From contig JAKFUT010000111.1 in NCBI GenBank assembly GCA_021732565.1, forward strand, positions 1-44,235: a stretch of 44,235 nucleotides of DNA, in the 5' to 3' direction. Source of the stretch: Candidatus Obscuribacterales bacterium (lineage in GTDB: Bacteria; Cyanobacteriota; Vampirovibrionia; Obscuribacterales; Obscuribacteraceae). Position numbers and translations under genes: made by a program. Below, piece by piece: positions 21,701 to 25,749 of the stretch (within the stretch, counting starts at the first letter, position 1; every line of letters begins with the position of its first letter). Under the pieces are notes generated by a model. That model was given only the letters and a program-made list of their open reading frames with translations, was not told the origin of the DNA and made no database searches.

Positions 21701-21778
21701 ATATTGAAGAACGCTGCCATTATGACGGTACTCACCGCCGCGAAAGGCCCGTACAAAGCCGTCGCCACTAACCCTTAG
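3779..21778 (+). CDS. Giant filamentous-haemagglutinin-like repeat protein with FecR-like tail
   Basis: About 5,999 aa from ATG 3779, chosen because AGGA lies 5 nt upstream; in-frame ATGs at 3701 and 3740 have no Shine-Dalgarno. Residues 1-44 form a long signal peptide ending ASA|QQ. The N-terminal part has N-x-G-x-I-x-A-S-G-N-L-type repeats as in filamentous haemagglutinin beta-helices. Twelve copies of a module (LSGD...G-x-IG...R...TFDL) and about eight of another (F-x-LD-x-x-ELGRIS...GSGAG) make up most of the length. Residues ~2919-3260 are a GGNGG-rich segment. An acidic linker (~5788-5818) precedes a FecR-like domain (~5841-5921) and a basic tail. Cysteines are very few. Likely exported, forming a long surface fibre or adhesin; this is inferred from the repeat fold. 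No TpsB/FhaC-type transporter is in the window, and the classical NPNGI/NPNL secretion motifs are not evident. The frame is intact for 18 kb. Confidence 0.9.
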   Translation: MLSKEIPPGQSPLSNLRKHQVFQQRLSMAGVVLVCTFPAPLASAQQVDTASTVPVNHAHPVPINLDLSSTERTLTPGHLANLSPVTILEGGQQKSITGSSMITAAERMAVYQVVSTGQQSLNLAAAGNAVGGNFNIGAGFSTYVSSLTVPAGVTAIKDFAANSVLSLVGNLTNGGNLFAISSNPAVTAGTISAANIFNQSNAVISSVLPAAGLPGITSAVTNLNLQVSALNNIINAGTIASSGNLSVIVGGSIVNALPAGVTGTAAIMQAAQNLNILTGTGSLVNSGILAAVSGNINIASTTAQTLTINGIGGRMDALHGIINVGDLTSVLRQNLDIQGGDFAAREINLFSNNGIIRADINAVSGTLSTIAGEAHVAANSNTLVLGNLDLSGDPTYYNTGAIQLTGNISVLEDLSILSGGTLSSTSGLTSITARGSDGQGHQIVLVSGAQLSPVCGNCVSTLAGGPTTSGVITLSPTSATGGDIDFSASTSLQINANSTSGNQSGAAVTLAAFANGSVGGKIILAPNSSIKASGFGTGNNGNVTLLGGATSGTAITVGNIDTTGGTGTLSGIGKVQIVTAQPGTLGNSDITFASAGTPGAALIASSTVQGASISLANTISSKNELDITAGKNITTASGAVGSGRLSSEVVQLSSTQQGTINVSTGTHYLSVNNDGSTTISELDSVTLQTSQVLGTATISAGNITVGAPVTGYDLTLNSSGSVLVSSALVSGTLTVNAATSINTDVSGLITADLLKVQTTNGSIGTSATSRLNIAVNSLSAVAKGTGANAYINQTASGLIGNNSGAIAIGSSSAVGIFDLTAQGAASVISTLTGTVTGTSVVGSTGISATEIDLQSNDIGISTSMVGTTKVFLQANGTRSIGINAPGSTSSDYNLSSTELAFITTGTLAIGSLLSSGGPVTMSATYTAPASGAGLFNLALETPGAFDGTGSSFNAGSKTISIHTGGNLRTGSMTSTSSINLGSGRDLSTTGTVNGSTVSIDGKTVTAEGTVSSSVSTTVSTSEGDIRTTGAGLLSGDFVEIVAITGSIGTGTGDRVNTSANKLLAMSFKGNVYLNQSKAVTVGSSQASKTFDLLSAGQISTSRVISTSTGTDFSNVTAVSGADVSLVTTAGNLNLTNTAAVTASGTLTMTAAGNLNLGATASAANATLASTGGTIQLTSPGADLNITQTAQLTAKSDIMGIGGGKVRAQSLSLTSNTGSINVQTVANKVSASGQGITILESDGLQLDQISVTGRLYVDAGSGNITTTGSISADSILLGTAGSVTLGGSLTAPSLITLIAGGSVTAPTGASLTSDFIQFQTSGSVGTSATNRISITANQLQAKGSTAVSANSIFYLQVTGNVVIGSSTAKGVFDIVSGGTVSTASTLSSALTGNVTNATTALSASDIKIQANDVALATPISATGTVELVANPSQAAGISPTGTTIAAFNIDAAELGRISSQKLTLNTQAAGTGITVTTGYTMPGSGAGSYDLSFISGTGFTSTGANLILGSRAFSLDAQSNVSLSTVSSSQNLTITTKGSVSVASGATVSGLSVNVSAHDLALAGSLSASGGLVTLTPVNAATLSVNTTGGEFSLDSGELSRISATLLTVGNNTSFAGDITLGGTINFSGTGAGKYSLSLATQGNYNATGSSVTSDKSIVVTANNITTGSASGSSVTYTGHSILLNGVVSGSIIVKLSSDTNLVASAGGLVTGDFTQLSAGTGDIGGGTNDRLQVSTNMLGVTTGGSAYINQLTAVKIAGSSASGVFDLASAGKVTAAPSITSTNGFTTAGAVAIQGASVSIVTSSGGIEVQSAAPVTATTGNLTLTAGSGDINPSAKLTGANVYLTANGTGGIHISGGVNASGSVELRATGGGDISNSGLRIVASSLTVAGSGPITLSTTVDRMSIDAPSSTSLIGISESDGLILDSVNPSLTLSLTAGGDLTVANAIVSTRSVTLASAGGKLTINADLTAPYLNLIGKTGITSTGVLSGELVNLQSSAGNVGTGPADRIHTNADNLSATVSAGVVFIQEQNAINIGASVVSGDFDVVAGGTITTLNTVRSNTANTQLSSPFFSISAGTIRLEAPDLNLANFIASAGAVELHPSAGRTIGISANGTSIAQFNLEIQELGRIQATSLTIGDTASGSITVNANYSIPLSSIGAFNLSLVTGSTVQAATASIDMSSHSLSITASGDVSLASVTINTTVSGTNPIVGISTPGTVSVASGQTIGGKTITIGARDLILDGSLGTTGTGTVTLLPSSQSVTLGTAGTGFSLDAGELGRISASNVVFIGQAGFSGDVSLSADYNLAGSGAGKFPLVVTTTGSFTATGFSLLSDKSITVTAGTIQTGSLNSTQLTLQGSSVTVNGALNGSVVQVTAAGDLIETGNGSISGDVVALSSTAGDIGKANQRLSVTANQLSVSAIVGSVFVNQNGAVTLGASGAGNTFDFSSSGKITTAVTLHSNVTGFATTSANAIDAGSVILSTTHSGGISGIAGIRSRTGDITLSAPGSIENDDNITSSRDIFITTTANDGGIAVSSVTGRNVFLQTQGGGSIFSIFPSNRITASSLSLISATGSINVKTASTTISSHTASSTLISQLVPLSVSESNAGLSYSIDGGDVVTTGDITSARVTIGAGGKLTIGANIVGTDIIDIFASKDIITNAGCVLSSDFVRLNSTQGNIGNSADSRLNTEAGTLIATARGTTGNVFINEQSSLLVGSSAATNAFDLSASGVVTTATTVTSKTGLQSTATVAISAADLTIRATDVSLPTSLNATSSVRIQGSPSQSVAVVNQGTANSASLTIDTAELSVISTPTLIIGNKAAGGSITFAANYSVPSSGAGAFNLTFESASNYNGDSVALNAPGHSISINVGGNVSTGSIDTSGANGVTLTNATATAGGNAGNISVTATGNVTTGFLHAYGGNGGGGGTNQSGGNGGNGGLVNLLGDVIIVNGDINVSGGAGGGGGGGNGGVGGVGGVGGAGANGGTGGNGGSGAGTFITLHFYQYGDASLRPVFAAAVSGDENSYTLPPSGSHLFFGVKVADLVVLPDMFEVSPQGNGSAGGNGGNGGNGQSGGAGSNGGNGGNGGSGGNGGQITLVANKLTINGPILAAQGNGGLAGLGGAGGQGGTGGQGGEGGTGGGAGGPGGPLPPVTGVPNPLIAPQILEGPSADVVHFAFVGGSGGGGGAGGFGGRGGAGGIGGQGGSSGAAGAGGFSLTSHAATGGTSGTNHSADALINGTAGANGIYGTNGVGGEGYGGGANGSNGDNNPQISVGPGIQSVAPGPFGSQIGLIGASGGLDTASTPGGRGGFGAVSASFLGNPNQQPQHKGYSAGPAQSITLNGSVAQYTNVGTASGAAGSNGIAIAPGRALSGQNGTNGANGTAGSAGFINITAGTLNPIGTIGQSNYSFHNDPNYANYSIVGSSVNITTNSNIGESTNRSQIIAPTASFNTSGNVFVATAGAISLGRSSAATLDLQVPGAIIIAGTLTVNNLSLQSTSATDVITVNNRIDATGTVSLITNGRILAAQHDSAINAADVLLQSGGLELGTAINATGTVQIKSAPHVSIGILESSDYFLKATALSSIIAKTLIIGDRSNDGGIFIRSDLNLTSSGPGNFDLQLLNGDNVDTQGSRLNLGGHTLNIDTGRFAMLGAIASTNSVSITSNLGTTILGGSEIENQPVTGITGSSITISGTSLSLSSPLNAINGGTVTFQPSANSSIVFGGGFNANALSLTSTLLGKITAGKVIVDASTSSGGITLAGYNATGLGAGKYNLSFLTGGNFTGTGAALTSDKTVNISAAGSVNTGGLSGSNITLTGTTVNADGMVTAASQLAVHSTGNITSSGAGKLTGIEIDLTSSSGSIGTSTNTRLATGADQLVVSATNGSIYLSQDRSVTISSANAGATFDVLLSSSGNISLPVAVSTSTSISLTSSTGTVNGAGLLTSRLIDVTGFAGVNLYTRVVDTADGAPGNLSVKSLNGLITVNDQSSRLVTDIGTTKGASIYTTGEIFARTASTLDPASVSGSILINNTSSTLASSIHSLGLIARDNITLITNGNIDTIDITGTANPHPLACCTANVTLTDSVNGMVVLNAAGDVRGQAGVNGAVPTSLLVSAPGVSIGSGKSAYVEDMQTGSTTLVQTSVLELALTVHGTVQIPVDISGNKITIQGATGTNTGISLLGNIVAETSLTLGATGNGAMTQSSAASLTSAVIVLSSNAGDIGTATQAIRTATPKLSINSGGNTSVQNISATELVLQASTISGALSISSVGSLTTAGEIKAASISIDTIAGSQANITIGSKLTPTAAGANLTLTADGALVTTGTGKISGDIVSITSRTGNIGGSATDRTILSASRLTAVASKGSAFLQQDGSLTVDSGKASTTFDLLVNGNLTVAGIGADGSLKLTTTGGGNMLSSGSPLLNSPNITLSAAGDVGTDSAPLRTAAGTLLITANSAFIDNATSKPINLGASTLAGSLQVTSDGSLTTTGDIAASNIKLQTTSGSNSDINIGSKLSGKTSSTAAIVIDASGNITSTANGLLNANVITLNSAKDIGSVFQSIRTITGSLTLTGTNAYIQNLALTTLAIATSTVTNSLSLSSTGALSTTGEVSATNISIQTVAGSGATINVGSKLSANGSDSGAPTLSLVADGNLTSAAPGIVEGNYVSLTSRSGNIGTASNDRFTVSATKLDVNANSGDIYLKTDNSVGIASAQALGTFDLLMSGTTQTTSVTGNINANGVAIQANIGTNGGLFLAGAILAGNSLTLVAHGSGSILQSGSGQISSKQISLASDRNVGSDTQSIKTSADQLTINASGDAYIENTSSTPLALAQSTLGGSLTLSSGGSIATLGELKAAKVTMATSIGSQGDIKFGADASASASGEDFTVVADGNIETAGSGKITGDIASLTSRSGNLGTGTTGRVLMNVNQLTTAAQGNVFLKQDGAVIINSGSGQGSFDLLVTGNITVGGEIESSGSLKITATGGGKISGTANGLLRAPTVTLAASADIGSDLLAVKTATGALMITGANNAYLKNVSTSSLNLDTSSLNGSLELASNGSIKTIGDVSAANIKLDTSNGTAADIQVETKLSAIGAAPSTVSLSASGKITSTANGLLSGDAVIASSSSNVGDDSQNIRTETKSLKVSGGSAYITNVSGGSLSLEESTLSGSYAISSNGEIVTSGGISATTISLSNAAGSAANININSNLSATGSGNNFSVIADGNITTSATGRLSGDSISLESRSGSIGGGSSSRLFVNACELQATATTGDVYLKTDGSLAIKNAVASGTFDMLTLGTNNDITISGPVQANHVFLDTAGTISGSADGLISSNLISVNGGKGIDVETSVSDTATGLPGTIHISSANGASVVHDHSTSLIAELGPAVSVTITTTAEVFASTASSLDPAVVIPSITIDNSTSTSAKSIHSLGMVARDSVTLITNGDIDTLDPSGNQNPHPLACCAANITLTDNVNGQVLLKAVGNVSGTLNGSGGTPVTLKVDAPNVGLGTGKSAYIEDLHQGPTTLLDPTIGILELTVSGTLQTTVPVFSDQLLIQAAPGSNAGIVIGSNLVATDSVKLVADGTGNIAQTTNTVITTTNLNLTGNADIGASGQGITTSAQNLAVNGGGSAFIENVSSSPVNLGTSTVGGSLQLTSTSSINATGDVQASNIVLQTAPGTNAGINISANLNSTGQVTLQAEGGKVSQGTGFVVNADKGVTLVTENGKISSAGGTVNLTVLSSLIGAQAPSTNQNSSSPEPVALQANTPSIGDAAGSSRQGSVIVPTDTLKAGIKMTRRHGGNSDSESTDENTEEETSEGASEEIGESGTGAGAPYSKFADKLPGTNGTIYASPNNSQVLYAPRQAVQIELAGGTLSMAAGSVVFFTSTGNDVAIYNLHDPHGGSVALVVDGMKITLAPGEQLVLTRDKVGSFEKINPGKQIAYRHEVLHELPNGLRAFVSDFSITSALTSITPLKQMLSNSAHHHIAHKILKNAAIMTVLTAAKGPYKAVATNP
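12532..13560 (+). repeat. Glycine/asparagine-rich repeat region within the giant gene
   Basis: About 340 codons rich in GGNGG, GGAGG and GGTGG units, interrupted near 12760-12940 by a non-repetitive ~60-residue segment and again near 13220-13310. It splits the beta-strand repeat array in two. The opposite strand gives long proline-rich ORFs that are artefacts. Confidence 0.8.
15645..16380 (+). repeat. Segmental duplication in the giant gene, copy A
   Basis: Encodes a ~245-residue block (residues ~3956-4200) containing SIHSLGLIARDNITLIT, NPHPLACC and GKSAYVEDM. The same order of motifs recurs about 4.1 kb downstream at 19780-20510. The two copies have diverged but align along their length. 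Confidence 0.8.
19780..20510 (+). repeat. Segmental duplication in the giant gene, copy B
   Basis: Second copy of the block at 15645-16380, with SIHSLGMVARDSVTLIT, NPHPLACC and GKSAYIEDL. The paired cysteines of PLACC are kept in both copies, although cysteine is otherwise nearly absent from this protein. Confidence 0.8.
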
Positions 21779-21873
21779 GCTCGCCGAATGGAAAGTTTTT
21801 TTGCATCTGCAGCCAATCTTTCGCGAGAACGTTCTATCTCAGGGAACAACGAGTCTTTCATTAGTTCTGAAAC

Positions 21874-22338
21874 TCATCGATCATGATTCTTAGTGCTGGG
21901 TTTATAGCGGTGAAATGGTCCATGGCTGGGCTCATGGGCCGGTCGCGGACCAGGGAGCAAGAGCCTGAGCTTGGCGGCTGTCCCTCCTGCGACTGCCGCT
22001 ACATCCTTGGTTGTGTCGATTGCGGGTTGTGCGATCGTTCCCGCCCCTTTTCCCAGAGTGGCAGCCGAGCTGTTCAGTCGCGCAGCTTGATCATGCAGGT
22101 GCTTGACGAACTCGCTAGCGGCTCCCCCCGCGGCGGTGGCGAGTTCCGCTGCTGTTTTAGCAGCTGGTATGGCCATTTCTGCCGTATGTGCTCCCAGAAT
22201 GGCTGCCGACTTACTAAAGTCGCCATCAACCAAATCATCGAGACGATTCCCGAGTTTGTCCGCCCCTATAGCACCTGCCAGCATCACACCATTGACAGGC
22301 AGAAGCAGAAGCAGCGATTTGCAATCGATCAATTCCAT
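21874..22338 (-). CDS. Hypothetical Ala-rich protein with N-terminal hydrophobic segment
   Basis: 154 aa from the ATG at 22338 (the frame is open to 22377, 167 aa). It opens with a hydrophobic stretch (SLLLLLPVNGVMLAGAIGA), then an Ala/Lys-rich part suggesting helices (AEMAIPAAKTAAELATAAGG and similar), and ends in a Pro/His-rich basic tail. No family recognised. There is no good Shine-Dalgarno at either start. Its beginning overlaps the end of the next upstream ORF (22235-22486) in another frame, so it is either translationally coupled to that ORF or is the second half of one frameshifted gene. It converges on the giant gene, 95 nt from its stop. Confidence 0.5.
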   Translation of the reverse strand: MELIDCKSLLLLLPVNGVMLAGAIGADKLGNRLDDLVDGDFSKSAAILGAHTAEMAIPAAKTAAELATAAGGAASEFVKHLHDQAARLNSSAATLGKGAGTIAQPAIDTTKDVAAVAGGTAAKLRLLLPGPRPAHEPSHGPFHRYKPSTKNHDR

Positions 22339-22486
22339 GCTTATGCAATAAATTTTCCGTTTTGTCCTTCTGCTCATCTTTCGTGTTAGGCTCGGAACCG
22401 AGGTCCCGCAGCATGAAATTTAGCTCCTTCGCCCAGATTTGATTTTGAGCTTCTGGCTCTCTGATATCGGATCTTTCCATTTCCAT
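22235..22486 (-). CDS. Hypothetical short ORF, possible N-terminal half of a frameshifted gene
   Basis: 83 aa. The start is well supported: GAGGAG lies 8 nt before the ATG. The first ~55 residues are hydrophilic and protein-like (WAKELNFMLRDLG, KDEQKDKTENLL). The last ~25 residues (CQWCDAGRCYRG) look like out-of-frame sequence and overlap the hydrophobic start of the ORF at 21874-22338. A single indel near 22300-22340 would join the two into one protein of about 200 aa. No family recognised. Confidence 0.45.
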   Translation of the reverse strand: MEMERSDIREPEAQNQIWAKELNFMLRDLGSEPNTKDEQKDKTENLLHKHGIDRLQIAASASACQWCDAGRCYRGGQTRESSR

Positions 22487-22703
22487 CGGTCATTCTCCTC
22501 GAAGGCAACCCATCGCCGACCTTTGTTCTGCTGCTATCGAGCTGCAGTGAGTTGGGGCAATTTCTTCTTGACGATAGATCAATAGGTTCGTCAATTGTTC
22601 GTTTCCCTATTTTGTTTTTCCTGTCGTCTAAGAAGAGCGTGCTCGCTAGACAATCAAACGAAGTCACGTTTGCTGCGGATATGACCCTTTGTCGATTAAC
22701 TGC

Positions 22704-22740
22704 CGAGAACCGCCAAATCGCCCGGATAGGTGACAACACT
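22704..22740 (+). repeat. Direct repeat 1, IS-end-like
   Basis: Contains GAGAACCGCC then CGCCCGGATAGGTGACAACA. The repeat at 22825-22860 matches it closely. The layout resembles the multiple terminal repeats of IS21-family elements, but no istA/istB gene is present. Confidence 0.5.
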
Positions 22741-22824
22741 CTATGGAATCCCGCGAGCACGCTTTTCAGGCGGACTTTAGTATTTCGGCAATGCGCTCCA
22801 CCTATGTTTGGAGGACTGCCCGAT

Positions 22825-22860
22825 CAGAGAACCGGCAGTCGCCCGAATAGTGACAACGCT
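22825..22860 (+). repeat. Direct repeat 2, IS-end-like
   Basis: Contains GAGAACCGGC then CGCCCGAATAGTGACAACGC, about 120 nt after repeat 1 in the same orientation. Confidence 0.5.
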
Positions 22861-23097
22861 TCACAAAATTAGAGTGCCTTGTGAAGAGTAACCAGTGCGT
22901 TGGAGTTTTTGACCGGAAAATAACTCCAATAATAGACGAGCTGATGCGTAATCTCCATCTGCATATATATGTGACTCGCACTGTTCTACCACGCACCTGC
23001 TCGCGATCATGAATCAACCCGGAGAACGGCTTAGTTACGGGATCTTCAGACCCGGCATTTGTGTCTCGGAAAAAGAAATCACATTCTTGAATTTTTT

Positions 23098-23134
23098 TGT
23101 CCGAACTTGCGGCAATCACGGTAGATACATTCAC
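23098..23134 (+). promoter_or_regulatory. 37-nt conserved upstream element of family copy 2
   Basis: Begins TGTCCGA and contains TTGCGGCAATCACGGTAGAT, ending ATTCAC. It lies 110 nt before the ATG of copy 2. The same 37-nt element, with no indels, precedes copies 3, 4 and 5. It may be a promoter (TAGATA as a possible -10) or an operator; I cannot decide. Confidence 0.7.
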
Positions 23135-23152
23135 GGGCAAGCGATGAAGCAA

Positions 23153-23180
23153 CCCGAAATGTACCGATAGTGACAAGTGT
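23153..23180 (+). repeat. Direct repeat 3 (partial), inside the leader of copy 2
   Basis: CCGATAGTGACAA matches the last part of direct repeats 1 and 2. It lies between the 37-nt element and the hairpins of copy 2, and is not found at the same place in copies 3-5. Confidence 0.4.
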
Positions 23181-23198
23181 TACAGAACAGCAGGAACA

Positions 23199-23227
23199 GG
23201 CACACAGTGCCCGGCATTCACATGCCG
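23199..23227 (+). promoter_or_regulatory. Tandem leader hairpins of family copy 2
   Basis: Hairpin 1 is GGCAC-ACA-GTGCC (23199-23211). Hairpin 2 is CGGCAT-TCAC-ATGCCG (23212-23227). They abut each other and end 3 nt before the AGGAGGA Shine-Dalgarno (23231-23237). Confidence 0.7.
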
Positions 23228-23244
23228 AACAGGAGGAATAAATC

Positions 23245-23445
23245 ATGGCCGCCAGACCACAGCAAACCAGACAGGGACAGAGCGTAAGAGAAAAGTTCTT
23301 TCTGGATTTTGCGTCAGTCACCGCTAAGTCGTCGGATCCATACGGCGATCAGAAAAAGACTGAGAAAGTAAGTTGGCTGCCAGACTTGTTGTTCATCGAC
23401 TGCGCCGAAGCTATGCCTCAGACGGAAGCTCATCAGGCAAGGTAG
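23245..23445 (+). CDS. Small REKFFLDF-family protein, copy 2
   Basis: 66 aa, the shortest paralogue. The N-terminus has TRQGQSVREKFFLDFASVTA, then SSDPYGDQKKTEKV and WLPDLLFID. The C-terminus is short and ends HQAR; copy 3 also ends in QAR, so copies 2 and 3 form a subgroup. No signal peptide, membrane segment or known domain. AGGAGGA 7 nt before ATG fixes the start. The gene stands alone between its structured leader and a strong terminator at 23490-23516. Function unknown. The very high conservation of the FFLDF core against variable tails suggests that the core is the working part. Confidence 0.88.
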   Translation: MAARPQQTRQGQSVREKFFLDFASVTAKSSDPYGDQKKTEKVSWLPDLLFIDCAEAMPQTEAHQAR

Positions 23446-23489
23446 TCGAACTCTGCAATATCACAATCACAATCCGAGAATCTGTTACA

Positions 23490-23524
23490 CCCCGCCTTCG
23501 AACGATGATGGCGGGGTTTCATTT
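23490..23524 (+). terminator. Rho-independent terminator of family copy 2
   Basis: CCCCGCC...GGCGGGG stem (7 bp, 13-nt loop) followed by TTTCATTT, 44 nt after the stop of copy 2. Confidence 0.75.
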
Positions 23525-23616
23525 CCCTAATCAATCGTAAGCATCGGGCGCTTCGGCACGTCTGCGCGATTAGATCGTTCCTTCCACAAACTGCTCACAT
23601 CAAAGAAAACAAAACT

Positions 23617-25749
23617 TCAACGAACGCTGACCATTGGAAGAGTAAAGCAGAAGCGCGAGCCTACGCCTCTGGTTGAATCGACCCGGAGCTTCCCGCCGTG
23701 AAATTCTACAATTCGTTTGGCAATTGCTAATCCCATGCCAGAGCCTGGATTGTCACGATCCAGCTTGCGAAACATTTTGAATATCTCTTGTGTTTCAGTA
23801 GAATCAATTCCGATACCGTTATCAGTTACGCAGAACAACCACTGATCAACCAGTTGAGAAACACTCATTGTAGCGGTAGGCACCGAAGAACGGTTGTGTA
23901 TCAGCGCATTGGAAACCAACTGGCGAAAGAGTGCCTCCATCTGCCTTCGCTCGCCTCGCACACGGGGCAGATTCTCTCTGGAGACTATCGCTTTCTTTTG
24001 TTCAACAAGTTGCTCCAACGAAATGGACGTTTTATCGAAAATTTCGTTCAGATCAATCTCTTCAAATTGAATATGAGGGCGGTCAATTCTGGCGTACTCC
24101 CACAATCCATCAACCATCCTGTTTACCACACCGGCAGCCTTAACAGAGTTGCGAATGAATTCGTCTGCATCGGTGCCCAATCGATCAGAGTACCGCACTG
24201 ACAGCAAACCAAGTTCGCTTCTTATGATGCGAAGCGGTCCCTGCATTTCGTGTGAAACCGAGTAGGCAAGATCAAGCAACAAACGATTCGATTCCTTCAA
24301 CCTGGATTCTGCAAGATCTCGCTCTTTGAGGAGTGCGTGTTCTCTCTGGTGACGTTTGTACCCCTCGTAGATGACGCACGCAGCACCAGCAAGTAGTTCA
24401 ATAGACTTCACCTGCTCTTCTGAAAATCCACCCCGGCGATTGGCCACGCCAAAGGCACCTAATACAGTATCACCCTTCATAATGGGCACCCCCAGGAAAG
24501 ATTTTATAGGAGGGTGCCCGAGTGGCTGCCTACCGCTTCGGCGTGAGTCACCATCGACATCGTTTGCGATAATGGCACGCTGATTTATAATCGGCCAGCC
24601 AAACAAATTGTCGAGCTGCGGAAAGTCTATATATCCTTTCAAATCATAATCTGCCGCTACTTTATCGTAAAGCTCGCGATTGACGGTAGAGCTCCAGTTA
24701 AATCCCTGATCGGCGAATACTCTCAGCGTTCGCCCCTGCGGTCCTCCCGGAACAACGGTGCCGACGAAACCGTACTCGCCGCGTGTGAGTTCCAGTGCTA
24801 GCTGCAAAATACGTTGGCTGGCCCGTCGAAAATCACCGGTTTCCACGAACTCAGACAACATTGATGCGATTGTCTTCAGTTCGTTCGTCCGTTCTTCAAC
24901 TTGCTGCTCCCACGACCGGCTCGCCTTCGTGTTATCATCAATGTTCGTGCATGTACCGAACCATTTGACGATCTTCCCGCTCTCATCACGAATTGCGTTG
25001 GCTCGCTCCAAATGCCAGAAGTATAGGCCGTCAGCGCGTCGAATTCTGCAGGTGACTTCGTAGTCGCCGCCAACCAACCATGCGGTGTTCCAGGCTGCTA
25101 CAGTACGCTCGTAATCCTCTGGATGAACCGCTTTAGTCCATCCGGCGCCCACCGATTCTTCAAGTGTTTGTCCTGTAAAATCGCACCATCTTTTATTGGT
25201 CCAATCCTGATTACCATCTGCATCCGCGGTCCAAACCATTTGCGGGATCGACTCCGCTAATATCCGCAGGTGAGTCTCGCGCTCTTGAACTCTTTGCTCA
25301 GCAACTCGCGTCGAGTGCACATCGGTACACGTGCCCAACCACCCATACAATCGACCGTCTTTCGTAAATAGAGGGATCCCTCTTGCCATCACCCAGCGAT
25401 GCTCGCCTGAACGAATACGTAACCTGTACTCCAATTCAAAGGGCTCACCGCTTTTGACACCATTTTGCCATTCCACCGAAACGCGGTTCTGATCTTCCGC
25501 ATGAACGGCTGAAGCCCATCCACCACCGCTGCTTTCTTGTTGATTCAGCCCGGTAAAATCGGTCCATCTCTGGTTTACATAGTGGTTATTTCCTGCGGAA
25601 TCCAGTATCCACACAATTTGTGGTAACGATTCCGCAAGCGCTTGAAATCCTGCTCCTAAGATCTCCGAATCTACTTCCCCGTCGACGCCAGAACCATTAG
25701 CGCGTTGAGCACCGGCACGTACGTTGTCGTTAAGCTCAGCCTCGGTCAA
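23617..25749 (-). CDS. PAS-PAS-GAF sensor histidine kinase
   Basis: 710 aa. Two PAS/PAC modules (residues ~30-145 and ~160-275) each begin LAES(L/I)PQ(I/M)VW and end in GWLGTCTD or WFGTCTN. A GAF domain (~295-460) has the FLGVPI...GAFGVANR pattern. HisKA follows with phospho-acceptor H500 in SVSHEMQGPLR, then HATPase_c with N614 in LVSNALIHN, DNGIGID and GSGMGLAIAKRIVEFHGG. All catalytic boxes are present. No membrane segment, so it senses a cytoplasmic signal through PAS or GAF. The start is a TTG, supported by GGAAGG 8 nt upstream. No response regulator is adjacent, so it is an orphan kinase by position. It is divergent from the TPR gene at 26154. Confidence 0.92.
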   Translation of the reverse strand: MTEAELNDNVRAGAQRANGSGVDGEVDSEILGAGFQALAESLPQIVWILDSAGNNHYVNQRWTDFTGLNQQESSGGGWASAVHAEDQNRVSVEWQNGVKSGEPFELEYRLRIRSGEHRWVMARGIPLFTKDGRLYGWLGTCTDVHSTRVAEQRVQERETHLRILAESIPQMVWTADADGNQDWTNKRWCDFTGQTLEESVGAGWTKAVHPEDYERTVAAWNTAWLVGGDYEVTCRIRRADGLYFWHLERANAIRDESGKIVKWFGTCTNIDDNTKASRSWEQQVEERTNELKTIASMLSEFVETGDFRRASQRILQLALELTRGEYGFVGTVVPGGPQGRTLRVFADQGFNWSSTVNRELYDKVAADYDLKGYIDFPQLDNLFGWPIINQRAIIANDVDGDSRRSGRQPLGHPPIKSFLGVPIMKGDTVLGAFGVANRRGGFSEEQVKSIELLAGAACVIYEGYKRHQREHALLKERDLAESRLKESNRLLLDLAYSVSHEMQGPLRIIRSELGLLSVRYSDRLGTDADEFIRNSVKAAGVVNRMVDGLWEYARIDRPHIQFEEIDLNEIFDKTSISLEQLVEQKKAIVSRENLPRVRGERRQMEALFRQLVSNALIHNRSSVPTATMSVSQLVDQWLFCVTDNGIGIDSTETQEIFKMFRKLDRDNPGSGMGLAIAKRIVEFHGGKLRVDSTRGVGSRFCFTLPMVSVR

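Larger units (their letters stand above)
22487..23097. other. Intergenic region with IS-like direct repeats
   Basis: About 610 nt with no convincing gene. It contains two ~36-nt direct repeats (22704-22740 and 22825-22860) and leads into the upstream element of family copy 2. Short ORFs across it are unsupported. Confidence 0.55.

Noticed and set aside
3779..21778. Many minus-strand ORFs of 60-212 codons inside the giant gene
   Set aside because: They lie opposite a strongly repetitive plus-strand reading frame, lack ribosome binding sites and have the Val/Pro/Leu-rich composition expected from the complement of Ser/Thr/Gly/Ala repeats.
22386..22760. Minus-strand ORF of 124 codons
   Set aside because: It crosses an IS-like repeat, lacks a good start and competes with the better-supported ORF at 22235-22486.
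23788..25063. Plus-strand ORFs across the histidine kinase
   Set aside because: They are shadows of a kinase with all catalytic boxes intact.
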